Shown here in pieces: positions 17,730 to 27,113 of a stretch of 64,000 nucleotides of DNA. This DNA is from Saprospiraceae bacterium. GTDB lineage: Bacteria > Bacteroidota > Bacteroidia > Chitinophagales > Saprospiraceae. The stretch lies in the NCBI GenBank assembly GCA_022842725.1, contig JALHOZ010000001.1:85309-149308 (forward strand), read 5' to 3'. Both the position numbers and the translations under genes were made by a program. The notes under the pieces were generated by a model that had not been told where the DNA came from, did not search any database, and saw nothing but the letters and a program-made list of their open reading frames with translations. How positions within the stretch are numbered: the stretch's first letter is position 1; every line of letters begins with the position of its first letter.

Positions 17730-20700
17730 TTAGAAAACTTTTACAAACTTTCCTGAGCTTACTTTGCGTCCGTCCTGAATCAATAATTGGTATTGACCGG
17801 ACTGGATCTCGCGAACATCTATCTGTTCTGTTTCCTGAACTTTGCCTTGTCTGATGATTCTGTTTTGCATATCTGTAATGTAATATACCGCATCACTGCC
17901 GTATGTCGCATTAGATATTCTAAGAAAATCAGCTGTAGGATTCGGATAGATACTGATTTTATTTTCGATAATATCATCTAATGAAGTCAATATGTCTAAT
18001 ACTTCATCAATGATATGTACTACTCCGTTTTCAGCAACAAGGTCAGCTTCGATTACCTGAGCATTGTTGATAAATACACCATTGTTGTTGATGGTTACCA
18101 AAAGGGCTTTGCCGTTGGCAGTTGTAAGGCTCTGACCGTTTGACAAATCCGTAGACAAAGCTCTTCCCGGAACGGTGTGGAATAATAATACATTCTGAAG
18201 GTTAGCCTGGCTTGAAGTAGCATATTCCAACAAACTTAAAGGAGCTGTGTCAAAAGCATTGTCATCAGGTGCAAATACCGTAAAAGGTCCGTCACCATTC
18301 AGCGCTGCTTCCAATCCGGATAAATTGACTAGTAAACGTGCTGTAGACAATTCGTCTCTTTCTCCTAAGATGTCAACAACTGTTGTCTTAGGTAATAATA
18401 CTGCGTCTAGTACGTGTACCACACCATTGTCCGTTCTGATATCTGCAAGAATAACTTTTGCATCATTGATAAATACGCCGTCATTGTTGATGGTTACGGT
18501 TATGTTTTTACCTAATAAGGTAGGAACTGTAAGACCATTCGATAAATCGGTTGATAAGGCTGTTCCCTGCAACAAATGATACGCAAGAACATCTTCCAAT
18601 AATCCGATATCCTCGCTCAAAGCCTGAATCACTTCTGCTGGTAATGCCTGGATGGCTGCATTTGTCGGTGCAAACAAAGTAAACGGACCGTATCCTTCCA
18701 ATGGATCAGAAAATTCTGCCTCATCCAACAAATTTTCTAAAATAGTATGTGCAGGTGAATTTCTGACTACATCTATAATGGTGGAATCCGGTGCAAGCAT
18801 TACAGCATCAATAACATGAACAATACCATTGTCAGCAAACAAGTCGACAACAATGATTTTAATATCATTGATAAAAATTCCGTCATCATTGACATTGATG
18901 GTAACGGTTTTATTATTAAGCATCTGAATATACCCATCGGTAAAATTCTCTAAAAATGAGGCATCAAGTTCGTCGTTTACAGCGTGATATGCCAACACAT
19001 CTCTCAACAATTCTTTATTTGCTAATACTGCATCTAATACTCCGGCCGGTAGTGCTGCAAAAGCTGCATCTGTTGGTGCAAATACGGTATAAACTTCATC
19101 TTCATCTGAAAGTGCGGTTACCAATTCCGCAGTTCTGATGGCTGTCTCAAGGGTATTGTGAACGTTTGAACCTGCAATTATGTCAAAGACACTTGTACCG
19201 GATGATGGAAGCAATATAGCATCAATCACGTGAACCACACCATTGTCTGCTGTGATATCGGCAACTGTAACCAATGCATCATTGATAAATACACCTTCAG
19301 GTGTTATACGTACTTGAACTACTTTACCATTTAAGGTCAAAATTTCTCTTCCGTCATACAAATCAGTGGACAATACATTTCCGCCTGCAACATGGTAGGT
19401 AAGAATAGAAGTCAATGTCGGGATGTCGTTCAATAAAGCCTCAATCGTTCCTGCAGGCAACGCACTAAAAGCAGCGTCCGTTGGTGCAAAAACGGTAAAA
19501 GGCCCATCGCCGCTCAGTGCTCCGGCCAATCCGGCAGCAACAACAGCTGTTTCTAAAATGGTATGATCAGGTGAGTTGACAATGATATCAACCACTGTAT
19601 TGCTTTCAGCCGGTGGCAATAATACGGCATCAATGACGTGTACTACACCATTATCAGCAACCAAATCTGCTACAGTTACTTGTGCATCATTGATAAATAC
19701 CCCATCAGCATTGATCGTAACGGTTACACTTTCACCATTTAAGGTGACAACTTCCTGTCCGTTTGTCAAATCTGTAGACAATGCATTAACACCTGCAACG
19801 TGGTAAGTCAAAATCGATGTCAAGGTAGGTATATCATTCAATAAAGCTTCTATCGTTCCTGCAGGTAAAGCATTAAATGCTGCATCTGTTGGTGCAAAAA
19901 CGGTAAAAGGTCCATCGCCGCTCAGTGCTCCGGCCAATCCGGCAGCAACAACAGCTGTTTCTAAAATGGTATGATCAGGTGAGTTGACAATAATGTCTAC
20001 TACGGTAGTTCGGGCTGGTGGCAACAATACGGCATCGATAACGTGTACTACTCCATTGTCAGCAACCAAATCTGCAACAGTTACCTGTGCATCATTGATG
20101 AATACGCCGTCAGCATTGATGGTAACAGTGACTGATTCTCCATTTAAGGTTACAACTTCCTGTCCGTTGGTCAAATCAGTAGACAAAACATTTCCTCCTG
20201 CAACATGGTAGGTCAAAATCGATGTCAAGGTAGGTATATCATTCAATAAAGCTTCTATCGTTCCTGCTGGCAAAGCATTAAATGCTGCATCTGTTGGTGC
20301 AAAAACCGTAAATGGTCCTTCACCGCTTAATACTCCGGCCAGGTCGGCAGCAACAACGGCTGTTTCTAAAATGGTATGATCCGGTGAGTTGACGATGATG
20401 TCAACCACGGTAGTTGAAGCAGGTGGCAATAATACGGCATCGATAACGTGTACTACACCATTGTCAGTAACCAAATCTGCCACAGTTACTCTTGCATCGT
20501 TGATAAAAACGCCATCTGCATTGATGGTTACCGTGAGGGATTCACCATTTAACGTAACAATTTCCTGTCCGTTGGTCAAATCAGTAGACAAAGCATCAAC
20601 ACCTGCCACATGGTATGTCAATATTGATGTCAATGTTGGAATGTCTTCCAATAAAGCTTCAATTGTTCCTGCAGGCAACGCATTGAACGCTGCGTCTGTT

Positions 20701-21695
20701 GGTGCAAAAACCGTAAATGGTCCATAACCCTCTAATGGAACAGAAAACTCTGTAGAATCGAGTAAATTTTCCAGTATAGTATGGTTAGGCGAATTTCGGA
20801 TAACATTTGTAACAGTGGAATCCGGTGCAAGCAGAACTGCGTCAATTACATGAACGATTCCGTTGTCTGCAAAAAGGTCCGCTATAATAACTTGGACATC
20901 ATTTATGAAAATACCATCGTCATTTACTTTGATGGTTGCTGTTTTGTTATTTAACAATTGTACGTAGTCGCCGTCGCTTAATGCAAGAAAATCTGAGTCT
21001 AACGTGTCATTTGCAACGTGATATGACAAAACATCTCTCAATAACTCTCTGTCAGCTAAAACTGCAGCCAAAACTTCGGAAGGTAGTGCGGCAAAAGCTG
21101 CATCTGTTGGAGCAAATACAGTGTAAACTTCATCCTCATCAGAAAGTGCTGTTACCAATTCAGCAGCTCTGATGGCTGTTTCAAGGGTATTATGAACGTC
21201 TGAACCCTCGATGATGTCAAAAACACTGGTTCCTGATGAAGGAATCAATACAGCATCAAGAACGTGCACTACACCATTTTCAGCTGTAACATCGGCAACT
21301 GTAACCTGTGCGTCGTTTATAAAAACTCCATTGGGTGTTATGCGTACTTGAACAACTTTTCCATTTAAGGTTAAAATTTCTCTTCCATCATACAGGTCCG
21401 TTGACAATACATTAGCTCCTGCAACATGATAAGTCAAAATGGACGTCAATGTTGGAATGTCATTCAACAACGCATCAATCGTTCCTGCTGGCAACGCATT
21501 AAAAGCATCATCAGTTGGTGCAAAAACCGTAAAAGGTCCTTCACCACTTAATGCTCCATCCAATCCGGCAGCGATAACAGCTGCTTCAAGGATTTCATGG
21601 TCCGGTGAATTGACGATAATGTCAACTACCGTTTGTGATTGTACCATTCTTACGATGGACAACATCACAACTAAAAGTAAAAATTTTAATCTCAT
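17730..21695 (-). CDS. Nine-domain fasciclin (FAS1) surface protein with T9SS tail
   Basis: 1321 residues from ATG at 21695, where MRLKFLLLVVMLSIV begins a signal peptide; the open frame extends 57 residues upstream but has no signal. I count nine FAS1 domains of about 134 residues, each with GPFTVFAPTD-like H1 and VVHVIDAVLLP-like H2 motifs, then an 80-residue T9SS sorting domain (ISIYPNPTADF... SSGKFVKVF). FAS1 domains usually mediate adhesion or matrix binding. Domains 1-2-3 resemble 6-7-8, and 3 to 6 share near-identical stretches spaced about 405 nt, so the gene grew by unequal recombination. It is divergent from an ECF sigma gene. A strong terminator follows. Confidence 0.92.
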   Translation of the reverse strand: MRLKFLLLVVMLSIVRMVQSQTVVDIIVNSPDHEILEAAVIAAGLDGALSGEGPFTVFAPTDDAFNALPAGTIDALLNDIPTLTSILTYHVAGANVLSTDLYDGREILTLNGKVVQVRITPNGVFINDAQVTVADVTAENGVVHVLDAVLIPSSGTSVFDIIEGSDVHNTLETAIRAAELVTALSDEDEVYTVFAPTDAAFAALPSEVLAAVLADRELLRDVLSYHVANDTLDSDFLALSDGDYVQLLNNKTATIKVNDDGIFINDVQVIIADLFADNGIVHVIDAVLLAPDSTVTNVIRNSPNHTILENLLDSTEFSVPLEGYGPFTVFAPTDAAFNALPAGTIEALLEDIPTLTSILTYHVAGVDALSTDLTNGQEIVTLNGESLTVTINADGVFINDARVTVADLVTDNGVVHVIDAVLLPPASTTVVDIIVNSPDHTILETAVVAADLAGVLSGEGPFTVFAPTDAAFNALPAGTIEALLNDIPTLTSILTYHVAGGNVLSTDLTNGQEVVTLNGESVTVTINADGVFINDAQVTVADLVADNGVVHVIDAVLLPPARTTVVDIIVNSPDHTILETAVVAAGLAGALSGDGPFTVFAPTDAAFNALPAGTIEALLNDIPTLTSILTYHVAGVNALSTDLTNGQEVVTLNGESVTVTINADGVFINDAQVTVADLVADNGVVHVIDAVLLPPAESNTVVDIIVNSPDHTILETAVVAAGLAGALSGDGPFTVFAPTDAAFSALPAGTIEALLNDIPTLTSILTYHVAGGNVLSTDLYDGREILTLNGKVVQVRITPEGVFINDALVTVADITADNGVVHVIDAILLPSSGTSVFDIIAGSNVHNTLETAIRTAELVTALSDEDEVYTVFAPTDAAFAALPAGVLDAVLANKELLRDVLAYHAVNDELDASFLENFTDGYIQMLNNKTVTINVNDDGIFINDIKIIVVDLFADNGIVHVIDAVMLAPDSTIIDVVRNSPAHTILENLLDEAEFSDPLEGYGPFTLFAPTNAAIQALPAEVIQALSEDIGLLEDVLAYHLLQGTALSTDLSNGLTVPTLLGKNITVTINNDGVFINDAKVILADIRTDNGVVHVLDAVLLPKTTVVDILGERDELSTARLLVNLSGLEAALNGDGPFTVFAPDDNAFDTAPLSLLEYATSSQANLQNVLLFHTVPGRALSTDLSNGQSLTTANGKALLVTINNNGVFINNAQVIEADLVAENGVVHIIDEVLDILTSLDDIIENKISIYPNPTADFLRISNATYGSDAVYYITDMQNRIIRQGKVQETEQIDVREIQSGQYQLLIQDGRKVSSGKFVKVF
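19561..20780 (-). repeat. Near-identical 405-408 nt tandem units inside the FAS1 gene
   Basis: The string GTATGATC(A/C)GGTGAGTTGAC recurs at 19561, 19969 and 20374 (spacings 408 and 405 nt), with long matching flanks. These units encode FAS1 domains 4 to 6 and parts of 3. They are a probable hot spot for copy-number change and assembly collapse. Confidence 0.85.
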
Positions 21696-21777
21696 GTGAT
21701 TGTATTTTGTGTATGATAAAAAAAGTTTCAATGACAAATGATAAAGTGATGGGTTCAAAAAAAAGGTTGCCTGAAAA

Positions 21778-21830
21778 ATAAATTTTTGTTTAATCTTTTT
21801 ATAACAAAACCTAAACGATAAATTTTTGTT
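21778..21830. promoter_or_regulatory. Paired 13-nt direct repeats in the FAS1/sigma divergent promoter region
   Basis: ATAAATTTTTGTT occurs at 21778-21790 and 21818-21830, exactly 40 nt apart, in the 185-nt region between the divergent FAS1 and sigma-factor starts. A spacing near four helical turns would fit a repeated binding site or a pair of promoter elements. On the minus strand TAGGTTTT (near 21812) could be a -7 element for the FAS1 gene. The role is inferred. Confidence 0.4.
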
Positions 21831-21880
21831 CAGAGTGAAGCAACTTTTTAACAAGTACAAACACAATATATTATTACATT

Positions 21881-22405
21881 ATGGATCCGATAAAAATCAA
21901 ACAATGTATCGCCGGCAACAGATTGGCTCAGAAAGAATTGTATGAGTCATACAAAGTCACATTATTTGTGCTTTGTCAGAGATATTTTAGTGACAGAGAA
22001 GATGCATTGGATGTTTTACAGGAAGGATTTGTAAAGGTTTTCAGAGATTTGCATCAATACGATGAAAATAAAGGGTACCTGATTTCGTGGATAAAAAAAG
22101 TATTTGTCAATACTTGTCTGGAAAAAATCAGGAAGAAAAAATTATTATTCAGCCCTATATCAGAAAACCAGCATGAAATGGAAAGCGACGTTGATATTTT
22201 ATCAGAGTTGCAATTAAAAGACCTTACAAAAATGATTCACGGTTTGCCTCTGGGATATCGTACCATTTTTAATTTGTATGTAATCGAAGGTTTTAATCAT
22301 CAGGAAATAAGTCAAAAATTAGGTATCACGGAAAGTACTTCAAAAACGCAGCTCATGAAAGCTAAAAAAATGTTGCGGAGTAAACTTGAAATGATATTAA
22401 AATAA
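21881..22405 (+). CDS. ECF-type RNA polymerase sigma factor
   Basis: 174 residues, typical ECF length. Region 2 is visible as YESYKVTLFVLCQRYFSD and DALDVLQEGFVKVFRDL; region 4 as LPLGYRTIFNLYVIEGFNHQ followed by EISQKLGITESTSKTQLMKAKKML, a helix-turn-helix for -35 recognition. It should direct core polymerase to a small regulon. The next gene starts 5 nt downstream and encodes a membrane-anchored protein that may act as its anti-sigma partner. The divergent FAS1 surface protein is a possible target. Confidence 0.92.
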   Translation: MDPIKIKQCIAGNRLAQKELYESYKVTLFVLCQRYFSDREDALDVLQEGFVKVFRDLHQYDENKGYLISWIKKVFVNTCLEKIRKKKLLFSPISENQHEMESDVDILSELQLKDLTKMIHGLPLGYRTIFNLYVIEGFNHQEISQKLGITESTSKTQLMKAKKMLRSKLEMILK

Positions 22406-22410
22406 ACATC

Positions 22411-23823
22411 ATGGACGACAATCAAAATATAGAAAAATTTTTCAGGGATAAATTTAATCAACCTGTTAAACCGGATAAATGGAATACTCCGGAAGACGCC
22501 GTATGGCAAGGCATTTCTTTAGAGTTGGATAAAAATAGTAAAACCAATAGAAGATTTCCCTGGCTTCCAATTGTGATAGCCTCTCTTGTTTTACTTTCAG
22601 GAATCCTTTCTTATCATTCTTATCAGCAAAAACAAAATCTTGCCGAACTTCAATCAGCCTTACAACTTTGTAAAAATAACACACAGATTTTACAAAATGA
22701 AACGGCAATTAAACAAAATCAGCAACCAAAGGATACAGAAAAGATTAATGCTGTTGCTTCGCCTACAGCAACAAATAATTTCCGGAATAACAGAGCGTTT
22801 TCTCCTTCAGCAAACCGATCAAATTCTTTTATCAGACAAAATGAATCTCCTGAACCAAAACAAATGATGGTCAGGGAAGACCCACCGGTTGAAAATCTTG
22901 ACATTCCTCTTATGGTTGATGAAAAAAACGAAACGCCGGTTTTTCCACCGCAGCTTATAAGTTCAGGACCTTTTATTCAATATCCTGAAATCGGTCTGAT
23001 CAAACCTTTGCTTCTTTTACCGAAAAATCCACAAATCAAAAAGGAATCTTCATCATCTGATATCTATATAGGACCTTCTGCAGGAATGTATTATTGGATG
23101 GACAGGAAAAAAGGAAGTTTTACCAATCCGCTTAGAGAGCTGTTAATCGGTGAAAAAACTGAAATTTCTTCTCTTTTCGGCATCAAAACAAATGTAAAAC
23201 TTTCCGAAAGATGGTCGTTTTCAGGAGGTTTGGAATACTATCGTCGAAATCAGCAATCCCGATATCAGGTCAATCTAGAGTATTTAAAGTCGACCGAAAT
23301 GATCAGCGGAAATGATTATGAAAACCAATTCAGTCACAGCTTGCCTACCGGTTTGGGAAATGTCAGCACTTATCTCATTTTAGCCCGATCTACTGGTAGC
23401 GCGGTAAATGAAAATGAAGATGTGTTGCTGGATTTTAGCATGGACAATGTATCAGACATTCTTTCGATTCCATTGGCGGTAGAATATTTTCCCCTTACTC
23501 AGGGAGAAGGTCTGTTTCTTTCCGGTGGTATCAGAACCGAAGTGGTCCTGAATAACCGGATTTCAGATGTCACCATTCAAAGTCACCACAGTGCGATCAA
23601 AAACAAACACTTTTCTGTCGATTATGATGTCCTTCAGATGAATAATCTCAATCTTTCCATGACCGCAGGGATAGGATATAAGAAGGTATTTTGGAATGAT
23701 TTTATGTTTTCAACGGAAGTACAGTATGGAAAGGCCTTAAACCCTGTTTACCGTACAGAAAATTACAGACATGATATTGATTATATCTCCGGTCAGATTT
23801 CTATATCCAAAAAATTGAATTAA
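22411..23823 (+). CDS. Putative anti-sigma-like protein with inner-membrane segment and outer-membrane barrel
   Basis: 470 residues. The first 47 residues are hydrophilic with charged helices (FFRDKFNQPVKPDKWNTPED), followed by one TM segment near 48-66 (FPWLPIVIASLVLLSGILSY). About 180 residues of Asn/Ser/Pro-rich linker then lead to a C-terminal beta-rich region (YIGPSAGMYYWMDRKKG, ERWSFSGGLEYYRRN, LFLSGGIRTEVVLNN, SMTAGIGYKKVFWND) that looks like an outer membrane beta-barrel of the OmpW/PorT type. The layout suggests one chain spanning inner membrane, periplasm and outer membrane. Cotranscribed with the sigma gene, it is a candidate regulator. No classical zinc-binding anti-sigma motif is seen. 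Confidence 0.6.
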   Translation: MDDNQNIEKFFRDKFNQPVKPDKWNTPEDAVWQGISLELDKNSKTNRRFPWLPIVIASLVLLSGILSYHSYQQKQNLAELQSALQLCKNNTQILQNETAIKQNQQPKDTEKINAVASPTATNNFRNNRAFSPSANRSNSFIRQNESPEPKQMMVREDPPVENLDIPLMVDEKNETPVFPPQLISSGPFIQYPEIGLIKPLLLLPKNPQIKKESSSSDIYIGPSAGMYYWMDRKKGSFTNPLRELLIGEKTEISSLFGIKTNVKLSERWSFSGGLEYYRRNQQSRYQVNLEYLKSTEMISGNDYENQFSHSLPTGLGNVSTYLILARSTGSAVNENEDVLLDFSMDNVSDILSIPLAVEYFPLTQGEGLFLSGGIRTEVVLNNRISDVTIQSHHSAIKNKHFSVDYDVLQMNNLNLSMTAGIGYKKVFWNDFMFSTEVQYGKALNPVYRTENYRHDIDYISGQISISKKLN

Positions 23824-23888
23824 TCACAGATTATACCTTCGGAAAACTAAAACCGGTACCCTGAAATTGCAATAAAACGTCGCTGATG

Positions 23889-25760
23889 TTATTGTTCTTC
23901 AGGAACAATATACTCAACCTCGTTGTCGACAAGTATGCCTTTGATCATGTTTTCTTCAAGGTATTTTCTTGCGGGACTGATTTCTTTATTCAAATATTTT
24001 TCGATCATCAAACCAGCCACCGGTGCTGCCCATTCAGCTCCGAAACCGGCATTTTCAACAAATACCGCAATGGCTATTCTGGGTTTGTTTTTGGGTGCAA
24101 AACCAAAAAATACCGAGTGGTCATCTCCATGTACATTTTCAGAAGTTCCTGTTTTACCACAAACATCCAATCCCGGCACATAGGCTGACCGGGCTGCGTA
24201 TAAAACCACTTTTTCCAACCCATCGATGACAGGAGCAAAATGTTTTTTATCGATTCTTACTTTTTTAGGAATAGAATATTCTATGGGAAGTGGTTTTCCG
24301 GAACGAAATTGTTTGATAAGGTGAGGAGTGTAATAAAATCCCCTGTTGGCAAGAATTACAGCCAGATTGGCCATTTGAATAGTGGTGAGCTGCATCTCTC
24401 CCTGTCCGATACCCAGGGACAATGTCCATACAGAACGCCATCCGTTGACTTCTTTCCGATACAATCTGTTATAGTATTCAGAGGTAGGAACATACCCTTT
24501 GTTTTCATAACTGAGATCGACACCCAGTCTTTTTCCAAGTCCGAAATCATACAAATAACTTACCAGCGTATCCAATCCGACACCCGGTTTTTTGTATCCG
24601 TACTGATCGACAAAATCCCTGTATAACTGAAAAAAATAAGTATTACATGAATGTTGAATGGCTTCACTGATGTCTTTGGGCACACTGTGGCCATGACATT
24701 TCTGGACTTTGGTAGCGCTCAAACGGTAGTATCCCGGACAATAAATGGTTTTGGAAGCATAGGTCGTGCCTTTTTGCAACGTGATCAGAGACAAAATGGG
24801 CTTAAAAATAGATCCCGGAGGGTATTTGTTGGTTACGGCTCTGTTGTTCAAAGGTTTATTGATGGAATCGAGCAACAATAATTTGATACCTTTTCCCCTT
24901 TTTTCGTCCAGGGTCAATAAATTGGGATCAAAGGAAGGGGACGAAACCAAAGCGAGAATTTGCCCTGTGGAAGGTTCTATAGCAACGATAGCGCCTCTTT
25001 TGTTTTTTAATAATGACTCACCATAAGCCTGCAGGTCAATATCTAAACTCAGGTCAATATCTTCACCGGAAACAGCCATAGAATCCAGTCTGCCATTATC
25101 AAATGAACCAACCATTCTGCCCAGGTTGTCTCTCAGGATATATTGCACACCTTTTTCTCCTGACAATTCATTTTCATAGGCATATTCAATGCCTGATATT
25201 CCGATAAAGTCACCTGCTGCATACTTATCGCCGTATTTTTCAATAATTTCTTTGTTAACCTCTCCCATATATCCCAAAGCATGGGCACCATGTTGATGCG
25301 GATAAGCCCTTATATATCGTTGTACCGGATAAAATCCCGGAAATTTGTACATGTGCTCCTGAAATACGGCAAATTGTTCAGGGCTGATTTTATTGAGAAA
25401 TACAAAAGGAATCGCTTTGTGAAATTTTGGATTTGACCAGTCTTTATCCAGATTTTTTTTAAAAGTTTCTATATCAATATTTAATAAACGGCAGAAATTT
25501 GTTGTGTCCATGGCCGGATCGACCTTGTTTTTGATGGCCAATATTTCATAGATCGGATAATTGAGTACCAAAGGTTTACCATTTCGGTCATACAATAAAC
25601 CCCGCGCAGGATATATGATGTTTTTGTACAAAGTTGTTCTTGCCGCCTGCTCTTTATATTTTTTGGTGAATAACTGAAGTTGTGCACTTCTGAAAGTCAG
25701 TAATAATGCTCCTAATATGACAAAGATGATGATAATTTTATGTCTGTCTTTATTTTCCAT
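23889..25760 (-). CDS. mrdA: Penicillin-binding protein 2 (elongasome transpeptidase)
   Basis: 623 residues from ATG at 25760, 1 nt after the stop of mreD; an open frame 14 residues longer overlaps mreD and is not needed. One N-terminal TM segment (KIIIIFVILGALLLTF) anchors the protein; the periplasmic part has the PBP dimerisation region (ARGLLYDRNGKPLV) and the transpeptidase motifs SIFK near residue 317, SCN near 369 and KTG near 534. It cross-links peptidoglycan during cell elongation with MreBCD and RodA. No rodA follows; the next gene is convergent. The gene ends 65 nt from the sigma-linked barrel gene. Confidence 0.95.
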   Translation of the reverse strand: MENKDRHKIIIIFVILGALLLTFRSAQLQLFTKKYKEQAARTTLYKNIIYPARGLLYDRNGKPLVLNYPIYEILAIKNKVDPAMDTTNFCRLLNIDIETFKKNLDKDWSNPKFHKAIPFVFLNKISPEQFAVFQEHMYKFPGFYPVQRYIRAYPHQHGAHALGYMGEVNKEIIEKYGDKYAAGDFIGISGIEYAYENELSGEKGVQYILRDNLGRMVGSFDNGRLDSMAVSGEDIDLSLDIDLQAYGESLLKNKRGAIVAIEPSTGQILALVSSPSFDPNLLTLDEKRGKGIKLLLLDSINKPLNNRAVTNKYPPGSIFKPILSLITLQKGTTYASKTIYCPGYYRLSATKVQKCHGHSVPKDISEAIQHSCNTYFFQLYRDFVDQYGYKKPGVGLDTLVSYLYDFGLGKRLGVDLSYENKGYVPTSEYYNRLYRKEVNGWRSVWTLSLGIGQGEMQLTTIQMANLAVILANRGFYYTPHLIKQFRSGKPLPIEYSIPKKVRIDKKHFAPVIDGLEKVVLYAARSAYVPGLDVCGKTGTSENVHGDDHSVFFGFAPKNKPRIAIAVFVENAGFGAEWAAPVAGLMIEKYLNKEISPARKYLEENMIKGILVDNEVEYIVPEEQ

Positions 25761-25761
25761 A

Positions 25762-26280
25762 TTACTTTGAGCTGAAAATATACTGCAGTAACAGGATGAC
25801 AAAAAGGGAAGCGATAAACGTAAATAAAGTATTCATCACGATGTCAAAAATAAATACAAATGAAAATGCTTCCACACTGAAGTAAAAAAATAAATGGACG
25901 ATCAAAAGTATAGAAACATAAGAAGCAAACCAACCAAGCCCCATTCTTTTTAAACCGGGTATCTCATTCATATTATATCCTTCATACGGCTCAAGAATCC
26001 CTAAAATCAAAGGCCGTAGGTAAGCTGTAAACACCATCGCTGCTGCATGAACACCGGGAGAATCGTAAAACCAATCTACCAAAAGTCCCATGACAAATGA
26101 CAAAACCAGAACGACAGAATTCTGAAGTTTGACGGGAAGCAATAAAGTAAACAAAGGATAAACAAAAATATGCAGATAGTACCAGGGTTCGTTGGCAAAC
26201 TGAATTTGTTTGAATATCAATCCCTGTACCAGTAAAAGACTGATAAATCGCCAGATTTGTGTTGTCCAGAGACTATTCAT
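25762..26280 (-). CDS. mreD: Rod shape-determining protein MreD-like
   Basis: 172 residues with about five or six TM segments, the size and hydrophobic profile of MreD. The gene overlaps mreC by 8 nt and precedes mrdA by 1 nt, which strongly supports the call; by sequence alone MreD is poorly conserved. It acts in the inner membrane as part of the elongasome. Motif-level evidence is weak: LVDWFYDSPGVHAAAMVFTAYLRP resembles the region around the conserved D..G..... of MreD. Confidence 0.85.
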   Translation of the reverse strand: MNSLWTTQIWRFISLLLVQGLIFKQIQFANEPWYYLHIFVYPLFTLLLPVKLQNSVVLVLSFVMGLLVDWFYDSPGVHAAAMVFTAYLRPLILGILEPYEGYNMNEIPGLKRMGLGWFASYVSILLIVHLFFYFSVEAFSFVFIFDIVMNTLFTFIASLFVILLLQYIFSSK

Positions 26281-27094
26281 TTTTTACCTCCTCTTCCAGT
26301 TGCAGCTGCTCAGCTGCAAACCGGTTTTTTACGACATAAGCGTATGGTAATGAAGATAAATTCTGAAATAATTTTACAGTGATTTCAAAACTGTTGCTTC
26401 CCGGAACAACCTCAAATTTTTCTATGCGGCCGACTTTAATTCCTTTTGGAAAAATGGTCGAATAACCGCTGGTTACCACTGTATCACCGATAGCAATATA
26501 CTGATGTTTTGGGACTGATTCCAAAATCATGGTCTGTGGATCCATTGTTTTCCAGACGAGGTTTCCATGGGTATTTCTCGATTGAACAGCGCAACTGATG
26601 CGGGTCTGACTATGCAGCAAAGAAATGACATGAGCATAATTGTCGGAGACATTCCTGACGATGCCAACAAGCCCTTTTTCGCTGATAACACCCATATTGG
26701 GTTCGATGCCTTCCCGTCTGCCCTTACAAAGAGTAATATGGTTGTTGGCCAATTGAAATGTATGATTGCATACAGGTGCCGGAATGATCGAATATTGTGA
26801 AAAAGCAGAATCCAATTGAGGGATCTCTGTATTAACATATTCTATGCGGATGAGATTTTCGATGAGGTTGGCATTTTCACGAGACAAACTATCGTTCACC
26901 TGTCTGATATTCAGGTATTGATACATCTTATTGGTGGACGTAGCCAGCCTGGCTATGTACACATTCGAAGAGTTCCAGAAAATTTCATTTTGTACCCTGT
27001 TGTATTGGATAATCAAGTAAAAACAAAATATCTCAAGTATAATAAAAATGAGGTGATACCCATATTTTATAAATAATTGAAAAACACTGTTCAT
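26273..27094 (-). CDS. mreC: Rod shape-determining protein MreC
   Basis: 273 residues. A single N-terminal TM segment (YHLIFIILEIFCFYLIIQY) is followed by a coiled-coil-like helix (NKMYQYLNIRQVNDSLSRENANLIENL) and the beta-barrel periplasmic domain with GVISEKGLVGIVRNVSDNYAHVI and VVTSGYSTIFPKGIKVGRIE, typical of MreC. It scaffolds PBP2 and other elongation enzymes. It starts 19 nt after the mreB stop and overlaps mreD. No oddity is seen. Confidence 0.93.
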   Translation of the reverse strand: MNSVFQLFIKYGYHLIFIILEIFCFYLIIQYNRVQNEIFWNSSNVYIARLATSTNKMYQYLNIRQVNDSLSRENANLIENLIRIEYVNTEIPQLDSAFSQYSIIPAPVCNHTFQLANNHITLCKGRREGIEPNMGVISEKGLVGIVRNVSDNYAHVISLLHSQTRISCAVQSRNTHGNLVWKTMDPQTMILESVPKHQYIAIGDTVVTSGYSTIFPKGIKVGRIEKFEVVPGSNSFEITVKLFQNLSSLPYAYVVKNRFAAEQLQLEEEVKNE

Positions 27095-27113
27095 ACTTTG
27101 TTATCAAATAAAA

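Noticed and set aside
20389..20727. Plus-strand ORFs repeated within the FAS1 gene (Thr/Ser/Val-rich)
   Set aside because: They are reverse-strand shadows of the repeated FAS1 coding sequence.
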